A stretch of 64,000 nt of DNA from Brachypterus glaber (Eukaryota; Arthropoda; Insecta; Coleoptera; Kateretidae). Shown here piece after piece: positions 57,749 through 64,000 of this stretch. The notes beneath the pieces were generated by a model that saw only the letters and a list, made by a program, of their open reading frames with translations, ran no database searches and was not told the DNA's origin. Each line of letters starts with the position of its first letter. The first letter of the stretch is position 1. Position numbers and translations under genes: made by a program. The stretch is taken from positions 27,166,680-27,230,679 of the forward strand of contig OY294048.1 of the NCBI GenBank assembly GCA_958510825.1, in the 5' to 3' direction.

Positions 57749-58267
57749 TATATATATACAGCCTGTTCCAGAACTCGCGTACCGAAATTTGAGGGTATAT
57801 TAAAACCCTCTGGAAAATATGAAAAAAATAAAAATAAAAATCCATCTTCAATACTAATTAAAAAGGAAGCTATTTAATCTGACCAATCCTGTTGCTGATG
57901 TTAAATTACCTAAAAATTAGTTTTTCCCTACTTATTAGTAACTATGGTTGCATTTTAATGGTTGACTCGTGCATTGTTTAAGACTTTCAACTTTAGAATC
58001 TTTTTAGGTTATTATATTTTGACAAAACCGACAGAGGCTATCAAATATTCTATTTTTATAGGGTCACTCCATCCGGCGGTGGTTTTATGATACCCGTCTT
58101 AGACGGCAGCAACAAACTGCCGCTGCAACTCCATTCAGCGCGCTGAATGTAGTGTTTTTTTTTATTAGAAACTCAGATCTTTTAATTGATTTACTGGCTA
58201 TAAATTCTTAATACAAATTAATAAAATAAAAATACAGTAACTGAATTTTATTTATTTATTTCAAAGT

Positions 58268-58560
58268 AATGAACATAGGAAAAATTTTTATCGGTGTTCC
58301 GAAAAGAGAACATTCTAGCTAGAATGTAATTTTAAGATTGGTGCAGAGGGCAAGGAATTTTGTTTAAACGCAAACAGAAAAGTGGTTGGAGACACTTCGC
58401 GAAATGCAAAAACTGTTGATAATAAAGAAGCTGTCATTTAGACTTTTGAAGAATAATCTGGAACAAGCATTAGTATCGTGGCAAGAAATCTTGATATGTC
58501 TGTCCTGTGTTTAATGAACTCTAAAAGATGAAGAAACGCATTATTTTTAGCAAACTCGCG
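58268..58560 (+). pseudogene. Fossil transposase fragment, opposite strand
   Basis: The plus strand reads VPKREHSS, a stop, NVILRLVQRARNF, a stop, and after frameshifts RNAKTVDNKEAVI and SGTSISIVARNLDMS. These match FPNREYPSRNVILRLVQRAR, RTARTVDNEEAVIQAFEE and TSLSIVARNLDMSKT of the adjacent minus-strand transposase in the same order. It is thus a much older copy of the helix-turn-helix part, in inverse orientation, inside the same TIRs. Confidence 0.75.
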
Positions 58561-58578
58561 TTCAATGTATGAAGCATG

Positions 58579-59683
58579 CTAAAGAATATGTTCAAAATGA
58601 CCTCCACCAACTTGAACACATAAAGCAGCTCTTTTTAACAGACTTCTCCTGGCATTAATAATCATATTTGGAGTTACTGACTCAAGCGCTTCATGTATTC
58701 GGTCTCCTAGTTCTTCTACAGTGTCTGGCATATTTCTATACACTAAATTTTTTACATGGCCCCATAAAAAGAAGTCCATTGGATTGAGATCAGGGGATCT
58801 AGGAGGTCACCTTCTGGGACCCCCACGGCCTATCCAACTGTTTGGAAAACTGATGTCGAGTTGGCTTCTTGCCGTTTCTGAGAAATGCACTGGACAGCCA
58901 TCATGTTGAAACCAGATGTTATCCACATTTGCCAACCTTTGAAGTGGGATGTCATCAATAAGATTTTCCACTTCATCCCTTAAGAAGTTAGTGTAGGTTT
59001 CGCCATTCAATCTGCCAGGAAACTCATGGGGTCCAACCTAAAAACAAATATTTTAAGCATTTTATGGTGGTTTATTTCTCAAAATAACTTACTATAGCAT
59101 CTCCCAATATTTCGGCCCAAATATTCAAGGAAAACCTTCGTTGGGGATTTCCTTGCCTGAAGGCATGGGGATTTTCCTGTCCCCAAACATGAGAATTCCT
59201 TGAATTAAAAAAACCATCTCTTTGAAACCCAGACTCATCCGTAAAAAGAATGCTTTTTACAAAGTTTTCATTTTCTTGATGTTTCTGCAACAGCCATGTG
59301 CAAAATTCGACTCGTAAAGGATAGTCCTCCGGTGTCAAGCATTGTACTCGAGTGTAATGAAAGGGATGCATTTTTTCATCTTTTAGAATTCGTTGAACAG
59401 AGGTCTTAGACATATCAAGATTTCTAGCCACGATACTAAGGCTTGTTTCAGGTTCTTCTTCAAAAGCCTGAATGACAGCTTCTTCATTATCAACAGTTCT
59501 TGCAGTTCGCGGAGCGCCTCCAATCTCTTTTTTGTTTGGAGTTAAATTTCCAGAATTTCTTGCCCTTTGCACCAATCTTAAAATAACATTTCTGCTAGGA
59601 TATTCTCTATTGGGAAAACGAATAGAATATTCTACAGATGTAGCTGAAGCACTCCGGCCACACTCGCCATATAAAATTAGCAT
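58579..59683 (-). pseudogene. Mariner-like transposase, one intron, one stop
   Basis: Exon 1 (59683-59093) starts MLILYGECGRSASATSVEYS and holds a helix-turn-helix region (TSLSIVARNLDMSKTSVQRI) and the first acidic motif, ILFTDESGF. A 55-bp intron follows with GTAAGT at 59092 and TTTTTAG at 59038. Exon 2 (59037-58579) reads VGPHEFPGRLNGETYTNFL, then WFQHDGCPVHF with the second aspartate, then after an in-frame TGA (58807-58809, probably once TGG) PPRSPDLNPMDFFLWGHVKN with the third acidic residue, ending GGHFEHIL. About 350 residues, the size of mariner/Tc1 transposases. Apart from the stop it appears intact. Confidence 0.85.
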
Positions 59684-59994
59684 TTCGCAATACTCTTCTG
59701 AAGTTTCAATATCATGAAAGTTTTGATATTTTTTTATGACATTAATAAATCATTATGTCACATTAATCACCATGTCAACCTACAGAATATGTACCTGCAG
59801 TAATTAAATTTGCTTCCATAGCTACAAATTCAACCTTTAATGGTAATTTATAATCAGCAACAGTATTGGTCCACTTAAAGCGTTCTTATTTTTGAATTGA
59901 ACGAAGATGGATTTTTTTTGAAAATTTTTTCATATTTTCCAGAGGGTTTTTAATATACCCTCAAATTTCGGTACGCGAGTTCTGGAACAGGCTG

Positions 59995-60861
59995 TATATT
60001 AGAAAAATAAATACCAACATGCTTTATAATAATCAGTCATCGGCGAATTTCCAGTGCTCGCATAGGCGCCGCGTCGATTCTATCGTTGACGCGAGGTTTT
60101 ACATTTTTATTTTCTTCGAAAAACACCGATATATTTACATATTTATAGTTAATATGTATATTCAATATTGTTGTGTGTAATAAATTAGTCGTCAAATGTT
60201 TCGAATTAGTGACCTTTATAAAATTATTCCGTAAGCCTATGTTTCTCTGTTTATTTTCAACGTTGATGAGTCATAACTGAATTTATTCCGATTAATGATA
60301 ATAATAAATACTAGAATAAATTTAAATTTTTCTTTTGAGTAGTAGGTGTTGATCGGGATTCCTCCTGACGAGTTTTACCAATATCTTTATATATATGCAA
60401 ACGCGACTTAACTGATAATGGATCTATGATATCCATACCCTGTACTACCAAGATCCGTTGTTTGGTTAACTGTATTAAGATAATTAAAAATACACTGCCC
60501 AGTAAAAGAACGTTCCCATTTTTCACCTCCGCGCGTAAAATTGATATTTTTATTATGAGATTCGCTTTCAGCAACCTCAAAAACCCCATTATACCAATTT
60601 TCCCCCCCGCCCCCGACTCTTTTTTATCTATGTACTGGATAATATGACTTATGCCATTTAAAGTTGTTTTTTAGCTAAACTTGATGCGCTGAATTCGAAT
60701 ATGACCTCAGAAATTAAAAATCAAGTCGAGATAAATTTACAATAAATTAAATCGTGATCTGATATGTTGTGCATATTTACTACACCTTTTTCACTTAAAA
60801 TGGAGCTCTCTACAACTAGAATTATGAAACAAAAGACGTCTACCCTATCTCTATCTCATCT
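59995..60861. other. Non-coding; one array monomer at 60480-60620
   Basis: After the transposon the sequence ATACCAACATGCTTTATAAT also follows the sister TIR copy at 26961. A monomer resembling the 12-14 kb array (CCAGTAAAAGAACGTTCCC, TTCAGCAACCTCAAAAACCC) lies at 60480-60620. No gene recognised. Confidence 0.45.
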
Positions 60862-60953
60862 GTGCTACACTTTCCAGCTAACCAAATAAATACTGTATTT
60901 GTTTTTTATACAACAAATACAGTATTTATTTGGTTGGCCGGAAAGTGTAGCAC
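60862..60953. repeat. Near-perfect hairpin, second diverged copy follows
   Basis: GTGCTACACTTTCCAGCTAA and CCAAATAAATACTGTATTTG pair with their inverse across a 9-base loop. A related, more diverged hairpin (AGCACCTTTCGCCCGGCCAA to TTTGTTTGGTTGGGTGGAAG) lies at 61043-61135. Confidence 0.75.
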
Positions 60954-61186
60954 TGAGCGACACGAACGAACACAGCTAATGTGAATCTGTAGAATAAGAT
61001 AATTCTACTAAAATTTAGATGGCGCCAGTAGTTTCTTTAATAAAAATATTATAGTAGCACCTTTCGCCCGGCCAAGTAAATATTGTATTTGTTTAACAAA
61101 GAAAAAATACAGAATTTGTTTGGTTGGGTGGAAGTGGGAGTGTATTTATGTCTTCTATCCTTTTTGGGTAGAACTTTTGTCCCTGT

Positions 61187-61840
61187 CTAATCGGGAGAAA
61201 TCGCCATTGAAGTGTCGAATGTAAGAATTAAATCTATAATTGTTGCTGAAGAATATGTTGTTCGTGTTGGTTCATCTATGATTTGTGTTAAATTTAAATT
61301 ACTTAAAGTTTCATGCAGCTTTTGGGTAGCAGGACTGTCAACCTCCAATTCATCAATGTTAAAATCGCCGAAGCAAAGCAAAAAATCTGTTTCCAGAATA
61401 AAAGTTTCCATTGTGCCTTCCAATTTAGATAAAAAGTCGTTATACTTATTATACATATAATTTTGAGAATTTTTTTGAGGTCTATACACAGTGCCAATCG
61501 TAAAACGTTTATTAAAAAGTTGTTCTATGTCATTATTGCTAGGAAATATTTTAAATTTAAAGCTTTCATGTATATACATAGCAACGCCTCCACATTGCGC
61601 TCCTTGACGGTCCTTGCGTATTAAATTATAGCCCTGAATAGATATCACTCGATAAAATATTGGAGTTTAGATGTGTTGCTGAAATCGTAACAATGGAAAT
61701 TTTTTTGCTTAAAACAATGTCTCTTAGAGTTTGTATTTTAGGAAATAACGACCTAATGTTAAGGTGACATACCGAAAATGGTTTGTTTCTCATTTGTTTT
61801 TGCTTTTTTATAAATATAAAAATTAAAGTATACAAAAAAC
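61187..61840 (-). pseudogene. LINE ORF2, AP-endonuclease only
   Basis: The frame from about 61793 reads MRNKPFSVCHLNIRSLFPKI and SIVTISATHLNSNI; after a frameshift near 61640 it continues GYNLIRKDRQGAQCGGVAMY, FTIGTVYRPQKNS, LCFGDFNIDEL and LTQIIDEPTRTT then IIDLILT. N in LNIR, the GG.A.Y block, YRP and GDFN are family hallmarks. The final SDH motif is missing because the element stops at about 61187. Confidence 0.8.
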
Positions 61841-62107
61841 TAAGTTACCAAGTAGATACTAAGCGTAGTTTAAATTAAATTGAATTGCCCCGCATATTAA
61901 ACAAGAGTTAATATTTTTATAGCAAAAATATATCTTATTCCAACAATTTTATTTATTTTGGATCTGTATATTTAATAATATAAAAAAATAATAAATAAAT
62001 TTAATGTTCGTTACAAAAAACAAACATAATTAAGGAAAATTATTTTGCCAATAAAAAAGTAAAAAAGCAAAACAAGTATTAAAAAATTTAATGTAAAAAA
62101 CAAAAAA

Positions 62108-62807
62108 TCAACGAATTTTGTTAAATTGTAACAAATTTTCTATTTGTATTATTTTGTTATTAATATTTAATTTTATGTTACCTTTGACAGTCCAAGATGA
62201 ATTATATTTTTCTCGTACTACCTTAAATAAGTCTAATTTTTCTTTAATTAACATTTCCACAAACAAAATACCACTGCCCTTTAGTTTAGATTGACTTGCA
62301 AAAACTTCATCTCGCTTCCACGTGCATAAAAACTCAACGACAACGGTTCTATGTTTATTTTGAACAGCTGGTGTCGCGCGGCTTATCGGCACTAACATTT
62401 TTTTGCCCAAACCGATAGCAGGTATTTATTTAATTTTTGTTTATGTCAATATCCAGAGAATTTTTAAATAATTTTATTACGACGGAAAATAGGTCCTCTC
62501 TTGCATTTTCCTCGAGACCATAAATGATAATATTTTTATTAAGGTTTCTTTGAGATGCTTCATCGAATTACTTTTTAAGTTCTTGTTGCATAAGTGCAAT
62601 TTTGGACATCATATCGGCTTGAAATTTTTGAAATTCAAGTTTAAGCATACCAATCTCCGTGGATTTCCCAATATCTTGCGCGCCTGTACTTTGTTTTTCA
62701 GTCAAAGATTCTAGTTTTTGTTGAAACTCCTCCATTTTGCAATTGAAGTCGACCGCTATAGCGATCTATAGATCGTCATATACTTTATTTCTTGTTTGTA
62801 CCGGCAT
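62108..62807 (-). pseudogene. LINE ORF1: coiled coil, RRM and C-terminal domain
   Basis: Starts MPVQTRNKVYDDL with a stop right after, then KMEEFQQKLESLTEKQ and LKLEFQKFQADMMSKIALMQ, a heptad-like coiled coil. NLNKNIIIYGLEENAREDLF opens an RRM-like fold; TCYRFGKK-type sequence, VVVEFLCTWKRDEVF and KLKGSGI continue it. The last 100 residues sit in another frame (62410-62108). The layout matches L1-type ORF1 RNA chaperones. At least three stops and one frameshift. Confidence 0.7.
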
Positions 62808-62991
62808 TTTTGGCACAAAATTTGAATAACACTAAATTAGCCACACTAGATTAGCACATTAACCGAACAAAATTGTAATTTTTTAACTTTTTTGCCAATT
62901 AAATAGAAAATTTCTGCGGAGCACAATTTCAGTACCTATAGCTGGGACATGCGCACAGTATTGAATGAGAAAAAAACCATTGAATTGGCAA

Positions 62992-63301
62992 AAAAAATCT
63001 GCAGCCCGAGCTAAACCACCATACCTATAGGTTTTTGAGGTCACTGAATCCGAATCCAGGGTCAGTTTTAACCCAGCAGGTCAGAATCAAGGTCAAGTCA
63101 AGGTCAAAAGGAGAACAAATCATTGAATCGGCGTAAACCACTACTCTAAGACGTTTCTGTGGTCGCTAAATCCGAATCCGAATTTTGACCTTGACTTTAC
63201 CAGGATCCTGACCTGATGGGGTCAGACTGACCCCGGATTCGGATTCAGCGCCCACAAAAACGTATGGGTATGGTGGTTTAGCTCGGGTAGCAGATTTTTT
63301 T
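62992..63301. mobile_element. Inverted-repeat element, 0.3 kb
   Basis: AAAATCTGCAGCCCGAGCTA with AACCACCATACC at the left pairs with GGTATGGTGGTTTAGCTCGG and GTAGCAGATTTTTTTT at the right. Inner matches include GAATCCGAATCC and TGACCTTGACTT. The frame at 63166-63411 is only an arm. Confidence 0.7.
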
Positions 63302-64000
63302 TTGTGGCGCTGTGTTTTTCTTTCTAGAGTTATCGTGCTGACAAGAAAACGTGACATACGGATAGACTGACGGACAAACATTTTTGTCCAATACCTAATG
63401 TAATAAGACAATCATTTTAAACAGAGAAACTTGTAAATAACCCACGTGTTGCATTTACTTTATCACTTGCAAAGTAAAAACCATTTATCTGTCAAATTTT
63501 TTTGCTACAAATTTTATAAAATGTAATCTAAAACTAAATATTCGTATTTTTTCTTCTACTTACATGCATTATCTGTTATCTAACGATATTTTTTTACAAA
63601 AATATCAGTTTTTAACAATTTTTACATGCTTTTCTTTTCATTTTTATTGCGAAAGAAACTGACATTATGTCGACTTGCAATTGTTTCGGATAAAACTTCA
63701 AAGCAGCCTTTGAACTTTGTATGACACTCATGGGTCCATGAGTGCCATATCGGTTAACCGGTAAACCGATATTGCCCTCTCTAAAATTAACCTGCTCGGC
63801 TGACGCGTCAGGCGAGCGTCATAACGCCTCGCAGGTCAATTTTCCCATGGGCAATATCTTACTTTACCAAGTAGTACCATAAATAACTATTAAAATTTGT
63901 TTATAATAACGTACTACGACTCAAATTTTTTTGATTTTGGTAATTTTTTTTCTTTTCGAGCGGTCCATGTAAACGTGTAATACTCCACGCTGCGGTGCTA
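63302..64000. other. No gene recognised
   Basis: A TTATCGTGCTGACAAGAAAA piece belongs to the dispersed repeat of 52340-52560. GCATTATCGGTTAACC-like and GAGCGTCATAACGCCTCGC words near 63750-63830 form small hairpins. Nothing coding is supported up to the window end. Confidence 0.4.

Larger units (their letters stand above)
57759..59994 (-). mobile_element. Mariner/Tc1-like transposon
   Basis: CAGCCTGTTCCAGAACTCGC at the left and the exact inverse at the right, TA on both sides. TIR similarity continues through GTACCGAAATTTGAGGGTAT for about 90 bp. It encodes one transposase on the minus strand and also holds an inverted fossil fragment at 58268-58560. It inserted 10 bp outside the right end of the previous TIR element, in a TA run. 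Confidence 0.9.
61187..62807 (-). mobile_element. 5' half of an L1/CR1-type LINE
   Basis: ORF1 and the first part of ORF2 are present on the minus strand; reverse transcriptase and 3' end are absent. A 3'-truncated LINE is unusual because target-primed integration normally trims the 5' end. A later deletion or other rearrangement has therefore removed the rest. Confidence 0.75.

Overview
This window is transposon-dense eukaryotic DNA, almost certainly from an insect with a large AT-rich genome. The reasons are the AT-rich sequence, spliced fragments of two animal Golgi enzymes, an A-tailed truncated U6 copy, LINEs with tetranucleotide tails, a tRNA-derived SINE, a BEL/Pao fragment, and a very high density of inverted-repeat (foldback) elements. 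A beetle-like genome would fit, but the order cannot be fixed from sequence alone. A 200-base N gap lies at 25259-25458.

Host genes are few. The last two coding exons of a B4GAT1-like glucuronyltransferase (Glyco_transf_49) lie on the minus strand at 11566-11258 and 8383-8186. The 8186-8383 exon is too short to stand out as an ORF but splices in phase to the other. The first coding exon of a Golgi carbohydrate sulfotransferase is on the plus strand at 46619-47292, ending at a GTAAGT donor. An intronless, frameshifted USP2-like ubiquitin-protease pseudogene is at about 14960-15716, and a U6 snRNA retropseudogene at 21967-22044.

Most of the rest is nested mobile DNA. 0-3 kb: a fragment of BEL/Pao gag present as a 1613-bp tandem duplication. 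3-12 kb: a SINE, several foldbacks and the glucuronyltransferase. 12-14.4 kb: an inverted array of about 100-bp monomers with partial A-B-B order. 16-19.6 kb: a 3.6-kb element with 0.5-kb terminal inverted repeats beginning CACGGTG, an ATGT target duplication, and a decayed transposase whose motif order resembles the RAG1/Transib/Chapaev group. 19.7-25 kb: nested palindromes. 25.5-30 kb: a truncated TIR element with a BED-finger/CGGBP1-like reading frame, followed by a LINE. 31-35.5 kb: a foldback with CACAGTG motifs and a 1.3-kb duplication. 36-42 kb: a giant foldback with 144-bp dimeric repeats. 42-52 kb: an I-clade LINE fragment, the sulfotransferase, and a LINE sitting inside a foldback. 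52-60 kb: foldbacks and an ordered stack of TIR element, hAT-like MITE and an intron-containing mariner-like transposon. 61-63 kb: the 5' half of another LINE.

The genes do not form a pathway. What unites the window is repeated nesting of inverted-repeat elements, several with visible target-site duplications, so the order of many insertions can be read. The two host enzymes both modify glycans in the Golgi, but nothing here shows that they are linked.
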